Notes under the pieces: generated by a model
The model's input: the letters and a program-made list of their open reading frames with translations, nothing else
What the model was told of the DNA's origin: nothing
The model's database searches: none
DNA from: Torreya grandis
Lineage: Eukaryota; Streptophyta; Pinopsida; Cupressales; Taxaceae
Assembly (NCBI GenBank): GCA_037957365.1
Contig: JARHVA010000316.1
Coordinates: forward strand, 806,001-870,000
Direction of reading: 5' to 3'
DNA: 64,000 bases
Shown: positions 8,892 through 19,371 of the stretch, piece after piece
Numbering within the stretch: position 1 is the first letter of the stretch
Layout: every line of letters begins with the position of its first letter
Translations under genes and position numbers: made by a program

Positions 8892-9597
8892 TGTTGGGGA
8901 TCAATCAACAATGATTACACTTGTGAAAGCAACAAACGTGGAAATAAATCAGATAGATAAGCAACTAGAATGATAAATAGCACAGAACAAGAGATACAAG
9001 AAACCACCCTGAAAACTTGTATTAAAACTCTTTACAAAAGGAATACAATTGAAGAAACTTCTTTCTTCCACACCACTCTCAGATGTACACAAGATCTCTC
9101 ACTAGATATCTATTCCTCAAGAGCTCTCTCTCAAGTACAATCAATTCCAACAACCTGGATTGATACAACTTCTGTACTGTCCTTCAAACATTCACAATGT
9201 TCTACTCATACTCACACAATAGCTAAAAAGATCTTTCCTACATATAGAATTAGGAAACTTGAGCATGCACTTACAACAAACAGTTAAGCCTCTTGAACAA
9301 GGACTCTAAAAACAATCTTGCTAATAATAGAAATGTGAACTTAAGACTAAGACTTAAACTCATCATGCAAACACTCGCTTCTGTCCTCGAAAATAGCATT
9401 CTGGATGCGCAGGTAACCGATGCCAGTTCCTGCCAATCTGCATGTGACCGTCGTCAGCCGATCCTCTACCGACGTCGATGTTCCTCTAACTGCTACTGAC
9501 CGATGTCGGTCACTCTTGACCGATGCCAGTGACTGTGTAAACCTGAACCTGTTTTAGTATGCTCCTTGGTGAAGCTTTTAGGCTCCACACCCTAACA
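8892..9597 (-). repeat. 5' LTR of copia element D (706 bp)
   Basis: Minus strand TGTTAGGGTGTGG... to ...CCCCAACA, with short inverted ends. The start matches F's LTR (TGTTAGGTTGTGGAGC), which shows one family. A TATA-like CTATATG lies at 9247-9241, about 350 bp from the LTR start, matching F's TATATAA at about 333 bp. The GACGTC cluster lies upstream of it. Confidence 0.85.
9410..9535. repeat. GACGTC-type palindrome cluster in U3 of copia element D
   Basis: Variants ccgatgccagt, ccgtcgtcagc, ccgacgtcgat, ccgatgtcggt and ccgatgccagt at about 20-35 bp spacing, 62-187 bp from the LTR start and about 160 bp or more upstream of the TATA-like box. The differences from CCGACGTCGG are mostly C to T or G to A, several at CpG steps. 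Confidence 0.75.
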
Positions 9598-9805
9598 GTT
9601 TAAGGTAATCACAAGTTTGGTCATACTAGACATCAAAAGGAGATGCCTCCACACTACAGATGGTTGGAAGGTCTAAAATAATATATGATGGCCTAATGAA
9701 ATGGCTGATGGTGACAAATAATTTGGATTCCATAGGTTGAGAGGGTATTCGAGATGCAAGAGAGGCCATTATGTCTGCAAATTTGTTAGTAGATCAAGTT
9801 GTTAA

Positions 9806-10126
9806 TTAGATTTGATAATGATCAAAAGATGTTAAGAGATCATCAACAAGGAACTTATACTTTTGTAAAATGTTGTTTTTACACTGATGAGACCCATTGA
9901 CCTTATTAATCATGAGTTGAGAATCATCAAAGATAGAAATGGTTTTGATTTTTAAGGCAAGAGCAGTTTGGAGATCGATGACCAAAGCTTCATATTCTTC
10001 CATGTTGTTAGTACATTCAAATTTGAGTTTAAAGGATAGTAGAAGAGGTTCATCATGAAGGGGTATGAGAATTATGCCTTCACCCCCACCATGTTGGCAT
10101 TTAGATCCATCAAAAAACATGGTCAT
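9806..10126 (-). pseudogene. Second (additional) RNase H domain, element B
   Basis: An open 106-codon remnant beginning MTMFFDGSKCQHGGG and containing ECTNNMEEYEALVIDLQTAL and FDDSQLMINKVNG. These are the D, E and D motif blocks of plant-type RNase H, which the Tat lineage carries after its ordinary RT-linked RNase H. The domain would degrade the RNA strand of the RNA/DNA hybrid. Continuation toward integrase is lost to the insertion of D about 200 bp downstream on the minus strand. Element C has the same block at 37960-38330 with ECTNNVAEYEAL. The first residues look intact, but the surrounding frame is broken, so it is a fossil. Confidence 0.8.
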
Positions 10127-10479
10127 TTGGTAAGAGGGTTCTCCCTGAGAAAGAATTATAATAGACTCATTAGGAAATGTTATAAAATGGGTTGGTTATT
10201 TGGGAGAGGGGTTTCAACTAATTGATCAACAATGACCTATCCTTGAATGGATTTTTAGTGAAGAAACCCAAGATCAAACTTAGCCAGAAGCATGAGCCAC
10301 TTAGCTATATGCTAATTTTAGTATGGCTTGGAGTGCATATAATTGATTGGGTCGGTGTTAGTGATAACATATGTTTTGTGATTAAGAAGGTAGTGACAAA
10401 GCTTAGAGGCAACAAAAATGAGAGTGAGACAAAGATTTTTAGGATGGTTATATCATGTCTCATATATATAAGTATATGA

Positions 10480-11500
10480 ATGATATATTAAATGACTTGC
10501 TCCTTGTTTTGTTCATCTCGATGAGCTAGCATGCAACCTAAAGAGTGATCAGTGGCAGCTATGTAAAGGTAGAAATGCTAATCATCCCTAGTTGGGATAA
10601 GAACAAGTGGAGAAATCAAGTAATCTTTGAGTGAATCAAAGGCTTGTTGAAAATATTTAGTCCATCTAAAGGATGTTTTTTTCTTCAAGAGGTGGTGAAA
10701 GGGTTGGCATCTATCTGATAATTAAGAGATGAAACAATAAATGGATTGGAGTTTTCCCTATAGACTACAAAGTTACTTAAGGTTTTTTTAAGGAGGCACT
10801 TCTAGGATGGTCTTGAATTTAGCATGGTAAATCTCAATTCCATGAAGGGAGATGATAAATATTATAAGCTTTCCAGATAAAAACCTAAAATTAATTTTTT
10901 TGGGATTGAGACAAACACAAAATTGGATCAGTTGATCAAAAATGAAAGTAAGAATAGATAAATGGTCCTTGCAGTGTTTAGATTTTTTGAGGATATTATC
11001 CACATAATCCTCTACAATTTTATGAATAATATCTTGGAAGAAATAGGTCATGGCCCATTGATATGTTGTTCTTACATTTTTGAGCCAAAAGGCATGACTC
11101 GATAGTATAAGGTTCCCCAAGAAGTGTGAAGGCAGTTTTATGTTGGTCTAAGGGGGTGATCAGGATCTGATTATATCCTAAAAATCCATCCATGAGGGAT
11201 AACATCTCATGACCTATGGTAAGGTCAACTAGTTGACCAATGTTAGGTAAAGTAAATTCATATTTGGGGCATGCAAGGTTAAGGTCTCAAAAATCCACAC
11301 AAAGGTGGAGTCCCCCAGTGGGCTTGGTAATGAGAACAATAGTAGAGACCCATTGTGGGTAGTCAATGGGTTGAATAAACTTGATGGATAAAAGATGTTG
11401 AAGTTCTTCCTTGATGAGAAGACCTATATGAGGGTGCATTTTTTGAAGCTTTTATCATACCAACTTAGCCTCTAGATAGGTTAATGTTAATAGTTGATTC
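10480..11500 (-). pseudogene. Reverse transcriptase and RT-linked RNase H, decayed (element B)
   Basis: On the minus strand a broken frame gives MHPHIGLLIKEELQHLL, DLNLACPKYEFTLPNIGQLV, then MLSLMDGFLGYNQILITP and DQHKTAFTLLGEP, the fingers and palm blocks of gypsy RT. The region that should hold the YVDD active site (near 11000) reads as a stopped relative, with Asp-Tyr-Val-Asp-Asn in one frame. Downstream fragments correspond to the RNase H connection domain seen clearly in C at 38562-38882. Multiple stops and at least two frameshifts rule out function. The match to E and C in the same blocks makes the call firm. Confidence 0.8.
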
Positions 11501-11553
11501 ATTGATTATGGGTTGGTTTTCTAGAGGGAAGGATTTATGGATGGGAGAGTCCC

Positions 11554-11787
11554 CTACACTAACGTAGGTGAGGATAGAATGTTGTTTTGGCACTGAATGG
11601 TATAGATGGTTGGTGAATCATGATTGATCATTTTGGGGTAGATGAGAGGAAAGGTTTTAGTTTGGCCATCGTGTTGATAGGTTAATGGGCCTAAACTAAT
11701 GGTACTGATAAAAAAAAAGTTAGATGGGATGATGTTAGAGTATCTAGATTGAGAAGATGTATTAGGAAAAGATGGAATCTCTTCCAT
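11554..11787 (-). pseudogene. Protease-RT spacer segment, element B
   Basis: A 77-codon remnant with SNIIPSNFFFISTISLGPLTY and HDSPTIYTIQCQNN. The same block occurs in element C at 39777-40115 (PPNFFFINMITLGPLTY, DSPTINTIQCQDD). It lies between protease and RT. I know no domain name for it. Its preservation in two copies shows it belongs to the polyprotein of the family. Confidence 0.65.
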
Positions 11788-12499
11788 GGGGATATCAATA
11801 GGTTTTGGTGAGGTGGGTTCTTCTAGTGGTTCAAACCCAAGCCCAAAGAACTCACAAAGTTTTTGAGTCTTGATAATTTGAAATTTTTGAGGTCCTTATT
11901 ATTATAGGCCCATACCAAATCCTTTCCAAGTATAGTAGTGAAGATAGGTTCTTGAAAAGGTTGGGCTACTTAGATTAGGATAAATCAAAAGTGAAAGCTT
12001 GAATATATAGATGGTGATAGGAACAAGGAGTGGTCGATCAAGTCCCCCATAGACAAAGTATGTTCGATTGTTGAGAAGTCTAAAGGAGATGATGGTACCT
12101 ATGTTGGGGTCATAAGAAGGGTCATTTTGAAGGTTCCCATATTCTTAGGGAGTGGGAAAGACATCTAAGGCTAAAAGTTGGTACTCCCCAAGATAAAGGT
12201 GTTAGAAATTTTATGTCAAGGAGTCCTCAATAGGAATCTAAGAAGAAGGGATAAATGCACTAGTTGAGGCTTCATCATTATTAAGGGTAGAGGAACTATG
12301 GGTGGTGGTTGATGGTGTAGTTGTGTTAATGGGATTGGTTGACTATGAGGGAGATGAAGGTGTAAGAAGGACATCATTAGGCCTATAGGTCATGTTACAA
12401 CATGTAAAAGGACTGGGATTAGCCTTGATGTTTATGACTTGCCCTTCATGTTCGAATTTAACACAATGATGTAAAGTGGAGGGGATGTAACTCAAATCC

Positions 12500-12780
12500 T
12501 AGATCTAGGGGTATCTAAGTAGAATGTTATATTAGAATTCACCTTCAACAACATAAAATAGCTTGGGGATGGTGTGAGGTCCCAAGAATATTTGAAGAAC
12601 AATGATCACTAAGGTAGTGGCCATGGTGTCATTAAAGGAGTGAAGAACTACTATGCTTTTAGCCATGTAATTCTTTGGTAAATACAGATGATCAAAAGAA
12701 TGGGAGGAGATTATGTTGATGCTAGATCCTCCACTAATCATCACCATTTTTACGTGGATGTGATTGATATATACTATGAC
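12500..12780 (-). pseudogene. Aspartic protease remnant, element B
   Basis: The minus-strand frame opens MVMISGGSSINIISSHSFDHL and ends IPKLFYVVEGEF. GGSSINIIS aligns with the D-x-G-(S/A)-S-x-(N)-I/L active-site block of retroviral-type proteases in Tat elements. The catalytic Asp itself appears replaced (SGG). Element C has a matching block near 41100-40880. Between here and the end of gag (about 13390) the strand is stopped sequence with no recognisable motif. Confidence 0.65.
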
Positions 12781-13389
12781 AAATAGAGGTGGGTTAGATT
12801 CCTCAAAGTGTGTTAGAGGTATCTCAAAATATTAGAAGGTGATAATGGTAGAATGTTGGAGGGTCCCAAAAAAGGAGGCAAGGGGTTGAGGGTCATCTTG
12901 TTGAACCTGAATGGATTATAGGGCATTTAGTAATGTTTGATGATGATGAGGTGAGGTATTGATCAAGTCATAAAGGCTCATGTTCACTGGTGCTTGATGA
13001 AATTGTTTTAACATGGTTTGTTGAATAGATGTAAAGGAATTGGTGGGAGGTACACCTAGGATGGATACTCTAGGTCTAGGTGATCACTTGGGTGGTGGTG
13101 TTGGTGTTTGGTCTCAGTTAGGAGGCTAAACATTTGAAGGATATGTCCATAAAATGGATACCTTGGCTCTTCCTTTACCCCTCTGTTGTGTTCAAGATTG
13201 GGTAATCATGTGGATGGTATGGAAAATGGGCTCAATTGAACTAGGTGATTGCTTTAGCTCCTCACACTTGATTGTAGATGAGAGTGAGGAAGTTATCATA
13301 GGTAGGGATAGTGGTTGGATTGGTTAGGTTAGTAGTTGGGTTAGTAAGGTAGGTGAATGTGTTTCACTTGATGATAGATCTTTATCCTC

Positions 13390-16300
13390 ATATAAGCAAT
13401 GAACAAGAGCTTGGAGAGCTTTTCAAATCTTTGTGTTATGTCTTAGTGTCCTATGGTAGGCACATATCTAAGTATCATTAAACCAAGAGGGTTTGGTGTT
13501 AGAAGGGGTGAATGGTTTAATAGGTGAAAGTTTAATGGAGGAGGTTTGTAATAGCCTTTGTAAAATAACAAAGTAATATTCATTTAGAGGTGTTGAGGGT
13601 CTTGAGATGCTTATTAGGGAAATAAGAACTTTCTTAGGCATGGTATTAACCTTAGAGAGGGTTGGTGGTTGGGCAATTTTGGTATATGATTTAGATTGGG
13701 TTGGCTTAGCTATGATCATGTTAATGGTAGATGGTTTTGAAGTAGAGGATGGGGGGTTGATAATAGGTGGAAAAGTAGAGGGGGATAAATTAGCTAAGAA
13801 TGATGAAGAAGTCAATGATATAGGTGGCAGAGGGGTAGGCATAGAAAAGGGCATTGGATTAATTGAAGTAGAATAAGTGACTGGGATAGTAGAGGGGTGG
13901 GGTCCTAAAATATATGGTAAATGAGAAGGAGGTGGTTTAGGTCTAACTTGAGAATAGGGTTTAAATAATTGTACCCTTTAGTCCATCTTGTTTGGTGGTT
14001 TGTTAGGTGGCCTAGAGGGGGTTAGGCCTAATTTTATGGGGGGATGGGTGATGCTAGGTGTGGGAAGGATACCAAAATTCTTGGTTAGTTTAGATAGAAG
14101 ATTACAAGATGATCTAGGTGGATGTGGGTGATATGGTTCCCTCACATCTTGTGGAAAGAAATTTTTGATGATGGGGTGGTAATAGGTTGGAAATTGGATG
14201 CTAATGAAGTCGAGGGTTTGGTTTTATTTTGGCATGGGATCCATAAACAATGGCAGGAAGTGGTTACATCTAGGTTGGGTTGTAAGGCAAATTCTAAACT
14301 TTGTACTAACCAAGAAAAGGGTTTTGAATAGGTTTTATTCCTTGATCTATTGTTTCAAACGTCAAGCCCTTAGGTGAAGAAGAGGGGATGATTCTTTCAT
14401 TTCTACTCGAACTAAAAGGTTCCAAAACAATGGTTGCTTGTGGGGTGATTAAGAGAGGGGATGTTTGTTTGATCAAGGATGTAGGTATGGTCCTAGCTCC
14501 TTCCTTTGATAGGGTATGTAAAGGAGAAGATTGGAGTTATACTATTTCACTTGGTGGGGTAGAGGAAGGAGTGGTTAAATCAATGGCTAGTTTTATGAAA
14601 GGAGAGGTGGGCATGGATATGGTTTGATCAAGTAGAGAAGCGGGGGATATAGATCCTTTTCCTTAGGTCTCCGAAGGGGTAAGAGGTGAATTTTATTCTT
14701 CCATAGGTGAGGTTGGTGAAGAGGAAATGGGAATATGAGGCTCATCCTCCATGGGCTTATTTATGATGATATTGATTATGTGTGCCTCAAGAGATGAAGA
14801 TGGTTCAAATTGATTGTCATGGGTTTGGGTAGGTGGAGGATGGTTAGGGAATGGTTTGTAAAAAATATCAAGAGAATGGTTGGGGGGTGCATTAGGGTTA
14901 TCAAACATCAATTTTCCATTGTCAATCAGGTTATGGACAAGACTTTTAAAAGTGCTACATTAGTTTATGTCATGTCTAATGACCTGATGGAAAGCACAAT
15001 GGTCATTTTCATTATACCACTTAGGCACAGGGTGAGAGTGGTCAATTTATTGAGGTGGCTTGATTGGTGGGAGTTGAATAACATTATATTTTATCAATTT
15101 ATCCAACACAAAGGCATAATATTCCCCTATAGGGGTGAATTGTTTAGGGGAAACCTAAATTTGATTTTAGTTTGGTGGATAAGAAGGATTGAAATGTGTG
15201 TTTTGATGTGGCTAGTTAATGGATGGAGGTGGGGCAGTTCTCAAGATAACCACATTTATAGATGTTTTGGATTTATAATTGGGTTGGTTAGTTATTTTTT
15301 AGGAAGAGGGATCATTGGGTTTAAAAGTAGAATTATTTTTTTTCAATTTAAATTTACCCTCATCTACGGATCAGTTCTCAAGTTTGCATGCCATTATGAA
15401 TGGTTCATCAAAGGTTCTAAATGTTTTCACTTGAAGGGTGGGAGCAATGTGTTTTACACATCCCTGAGAGAAAATTTCAATGAGTTCCATTTGGGGTAGT
15501 GAAAAGGATAATTGATTAATGAGGCCTCACCATCATGTAACAAAGTCAACAATTGATTCATCATCAAATTAACTGATAGAATAGAGGTTGGTTATGGAGA
15601 CCTTCTTGGATATATCGATAGAAAAATGTTCTAAGAAAATTTGGGTGAGTTGGGAAAATGAGAAGATAGAATTTCTAAGAAGGGTAATATAAAAATCCAA
15701 GGTAGGCCCTAATAAAGACATAGGGAAGGTTTAGAGAAGGAGGGCATCATCATAGGAAATCAAGTAACAAGAATCGTGAAACAACCTCAAATGTTGTTGA
15801 GGATCCTCCTTCCCTTGAAACTTAGAGAATTTGGGAAGCTCCCATTGAGGAGGATAAGCATGAATTAGGATAGAAGGGTTAAGAGATTCACTATAGATTT
15901 GGTCATAGGATAAAATATTATGGGATCTAGAGATAAATGATTCAATTTGGGTCATATTTTCTATAGGCATCTTGATCAAGTCGGGTTGGGGTTGGGCAAC
16001 TACATAATTTGGTGGCAATTTTTGCTAAGGTTGGGTTGTAGCTATGAATTAGTATGTGGTATGAGGTAAAAAAATAAGCACATATTGGTATGTGGTAATT
16101 TGAGGTTTGGATAGTGTCCCCACAAGACTGATAGGCATTAAGGGTTGGGTGGAAGGTGAAATATATCCCAATAGATTAGGGATATATTGATAGGAGGCTA
16201 TGGGGGCTTTTAGAGAAACTGATAATGGTTGGTTTAGGGGTACATTTGGGTTGGTTGATGGGGGCATGGTTTGGGTTGATAATGCTAAAGTGTTTGTGGG

Positions 16301-16882
16301 TTGTTGAGGGATAGTGATCTTAGTGCTAATAGGGGGAAGTGTTTATGGTATTGAGAGTACCAACTTATGAAAGGGGGTTTAGGTTGGTATATTGGTTAAG
16401 ATGAAGGGAATGGTAGAAATGGGTGTGGAAGACATTGCATTAGCCAAATGGGTAGAAGTGACAAGGGGTAAAGTTGATCCAATGTTAGAGGTATTGATTG
16501 GGCTAACAAGTGTTTGGGTGGTGGTAGATGGACCAATGGTAGAAGATGAATCTTGGCTAATAGAAGGGTGGGATGATGCAATACCAACCATGAGGTGGTG
16601 TAGCATAACATTGGGTGGATCCATGGGAGGAACCGAAGCCATCAAAGTATAGTAGGCTAAGGTATTAAGATAGTGTTATAAAGTAATCAGATTGTTGTCC
16701 AGAAAGGTGGAAAATTTTGAATCACCTTTAGGGATTATTTAAGGCACCGTAGATGAGAGAGAATGGTGTGGTGAAGCATGGGGTGATCTATCAATGTCTG
16801 AGGTATAATCCATAGATGAGGATGAAGAAGAAGATGATGGTAGGTTGTTTTGGTTTTTTACTTATTGTCTGGTTAAGACCAT
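13390..16882 (-). pseudogene. gag: Decayed gag of element B
   Basis: The start codon position at 16882-16880 is fixed by a conserved MVLTRQ. The gag domain is clearest at 16018-15480 (SYDQIYSESLNPSI, WELPKFSKFQGKEDPQQHL, SYDDALLL). The first knuckle block lies near 15050-14911, followed by DNPNAPPNHSLDIF. A single second knuckle block (WFNDT...CAYHRT) lies near 13485-13395. Compared with A there is one knuckle fewer at the C-terminal end. The frame is interrupted by many stops, and only short open segments of 60-130 codons remain. Between the two knuckles the sequence is Ser/Pro/Thr-rich as in A. Confidence 0.82.
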
Positions 16883-17145
16883 ATGAGAAATTTAGAAATG
16901 GATAACAAACCTCTCACCTCCCACAATGAAAAAACAAAAGTAAAAAAACCAAAGCAAACTAAGCACACACTAAAAGAATAATTAATCCTAGTATTTATTT
17001 TAAATCACTTTTGACTTATGCCTTAAAGAGTGTGAATAGGGAAATTGGCTTGTAAGTTGGGTACTAGAAAAACTATCTAAGGATGGTTTTGGGTTGAATT
17101 TTAGTGCTCAAATAATTTGCACTAGACCAGGTACATGACCTAGTA

Positions 17146-17335
17146 CTGGGGACTTGCTCCCCTCACTTCACAATCCCACAGCTAGTGTGGGTGCTTAGCC
17201 AATATATACCATTTGTCTAGAGTTTATACTCTACTAGAGAAAGAAGTGGGTCCTCTCCTTGGTGATAAAATCCAAGTGGGATCACTGGTTAGGGTAAGGT
17301 GATCCAAAGGGTGATGAAATCCCAATGGGCCTTTT
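17146..17335 (-). promoter_or_regulatory. Conserved leader segment, element B
   Basis: Same position as in A, between PBS and gag. CCCCTCACTTCACAATCCCA, the 'gagtttatactct' stretch and two GGTGATRAAATCC repeats are conserved in plus orientation. One stem has become GGGGA-GCAAG-TCCCC, still able to pair. Confidence 0.55.
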
Positions 17336-17705
17336 CTCAAATAAGTTTTGATGTTTAATTTATGTTTGTGGTTTGGTAGTGTAACATATGTGTGCTATGA
17401 TTAATTTATAATGCATTTAACTAATCTAGGTGATCTAACCATTAAGTAGGAAATATAATGAATGCACTCAATTTTAACCTAAAATAAGAGTTTGGTGTCT
17501 TTTCATGCAAACAAAGAATAGCTAAAATGCACTTAAATTCAAGATGTAAAATGCAACCGATCCTTATGATGAAAACTTTTTTTAAAAAAAGAAGAAAGGA
17601 AATAATTTTTTATTTTTTAGAATTTAGAAATAACAAAAACTCAAGAACATTGAAATTTTAATAAATGCAACTATATGACTAAAAAAAACTACAAACCCAT
17701 AAGGG

Positions 17706-17723
17706 GTCCCACTGAGCATGCCA
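17706..17723 (-). promoter_or_regulatory. Primer-binding site, element B
   Basis: The minus strand reads TGGCATGCTCAGTGGGAC, a few substitutions from the A and G site, three bases inside the LTR end. Confidence 0.7.
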
Positions 17724-17726
17724 AAA

Positions 17727-19371
17727 TGTTTCTCTCTATTTTTTTGCATTTTCTTTATTTTAGAAGAAAGAAACTAGTGATAAAGGGTGTGTAAAAAAAC
17801 TTATTAAAAGTATGTGCATTTAATCTAGATGATTATGGAGAACTCTTCTTTGTCTAGGGAGGAATACCTAAAAATAAGAAAACACTACCACACACTTGTT
17901 TTTTAGACAAGGAGATGGGTGGATTGCCTAGCGTAAACTAGATCCTACAAGTGAAAGCTTTCTAGGAGACTGTTAATCTAACTAATTTTAAAACAATTTA
18001 AGTTTGATAAAATGGATGAAGGGTAGCATAAAATAATAGAAAATTGAGATTAAAAACAACAAAATAATTAAGAAACCCAAATACTTTGCTAAGATGATTA
18101 AACTTAGGCAAGTAGTTTGAATAATGCTAATGCTGAAAATTGGCCAAGTTAAGGGTTATGATTTTGGTTTTGTAATTTGGTAAGGGTAAAAAAGATGGTT
18201 TATTTGAGGTTGGTAAGTGGTTGAAATGGTAAAATGGTAAGGGTTGAAAAGAGATAAATGGTTAAGAGAATAAATATGGCAAAAGGGGAAAATGGGTAAA
18301 GGGGAAAATGGATAAATGAGATGAAGGTGAAAATGAAGTAAATGGGATAAAGGGATAAAAAAAGAGGTAAAGGGGTTATAGTTTAGAAGTCAAAAAATAA
18401 TAGGCCAAGGATGGGGTTTAGAAGTCAAGAGATAAGAGGCCAAAGGTGATAATAAGTTAAAATGACATAAACAAACAAGGTTACCTTTGAGATGGTTTTC
18501 GATGATGGCGTTGTTGATGATATCCTAGAGTGATTCTAACAAAGCTTCGATGCTTTGAATCTTTTCTCCTCTAAGATGAGGATGATCTCCTTCTCAAGTG
18601 GATAACTTCCTCAAAAAACCTGCAACAAAATGTTAATAACAAAAAATACTAATTTTCCACTTTCTAACTTAACCCTAGGTAAAGGAGAGTGGGTATTTAT
18701 AACTTATGTTGTGAAGAGTCATGCTAAAAGATGAATAATAGAGGTATGGACCCATTTTCTATGTGGTGGATGAATTAGTCAAAATGAGGTGGGTGGGAAT
18801 TACCATTTGGGTTGGTGAGTGTCCCATTTGGGTTAAGAAGTCAAAAATAGGTGCCCTTTGTCTTAAAGAGTCAGGTATCTTATTTTGGATGTTAATTTAA
18901 TATGTGAAGGTAAAATATATGTTGACTAATGGTCCCTTGAGGGTTAATTTACCATATTTGAAGGGGGGGGCTTTGTGATTGCTTAAATGAGGTCATCAGG
19001 CACTTTGGGAAGGGTCTCAGGTGGGATATGATGTCCCACATTAAGCCACCTCACTTATAAGCCATGCCACTCACCATATCACCTCCCAAATCATCTTCCA
19101 TGTTACTTGCCATTTCACATGCCATGTCATTTGCCATGTCACGTGCCATGCCACTTGCCATGTTACTGATAGTGGGTCCCATAGTGAATATTGGTAGTGA
19201 ATAATAATTTGAAATAGTATTTTTGAGTAATATTATATGACTAGAATAATAGTGATTTTTTTAGGTTAAGAGGGGTTTGTTAAGGTTTAAGAAGGTTTAG
19301 GGGGTCTTTAGGGGGGTCTCAAGGCATTTAGTCATTGAAAATTGCAAGTACATAGTTTTTTAGTGTCTACA
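17727..19371 (-). repeat. 5' LTR of element B (1645 bp)
   Basis: Minus strand TGTAGACACTAAAAAAC at 19371 to ...AGAAACA at 17727. The candidate intron acceptor TTCTTATTTTTAG|GTATTCCTCC is kept (AG at 17869-17868), with a weaker donor CTCAAAG|GTAACC (GT at 18484). An upstream acceptor-like TTTTGTTGCAG lies near 18620. The stretch 18180-18360 is a purine-rich repeat of gggaaaatggataaa type. A 12-bp array lies in U3 (19098-19169). Confidence 0.8.
19098..19169. repeat. 12-bp tandem array in U3 of element B
   Basis: Six consecutive 12-bp units of CCATGTCACTTG type, each with 1-4 changes. One contains CACGTG. It lies 202-273 bp from the LTR start, the same place as GACGTC cluster 1 in A. Confidence 0.9.

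Larger units (their letters stand above)
6629..9597 (-). mobile_element. Ty1/copia element D, truncated at element A
   Basis: Minus-strand copia element with 5' LTR (8892-9597), initiator-Met-type primer site, and a single gag-protease-integrase frame interrupted only by point stops. It stops abruptly at 6629 against the TG end of A's LTR, inside the region following the integrase core. RT and RNase H should continue beyond A's other end, outside the window. D itself cuts B at 9597/9598. The insertion order is thus B, then D, then A. F at the right edge belongs to the same family. Confidence 0.85.
9598..19371 (-). mobile_element. Degenerate Ty3/gypsy Tat-type element B, 3' part displaced by D
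   Basis: On the minus strand from 19371: LTR (17727-19371), primer site, conserved leader, gag from the decayed start at 16882, protease, RT, connection RNase H, then a second RNase H truncated at 9598 by the LTR of D. Stops and frameshifts are everywhere, so the copy is old. Its integrase and 3' LTR should lie left of the window. The double RNase H after RT is the mark of the Tat lineage. Confidence 0.85.

Noticed and set aside
19098..19169. CRISPR-like array
   Set aside because: Contiguous 12-bp units without spacers, within a plant LTR.
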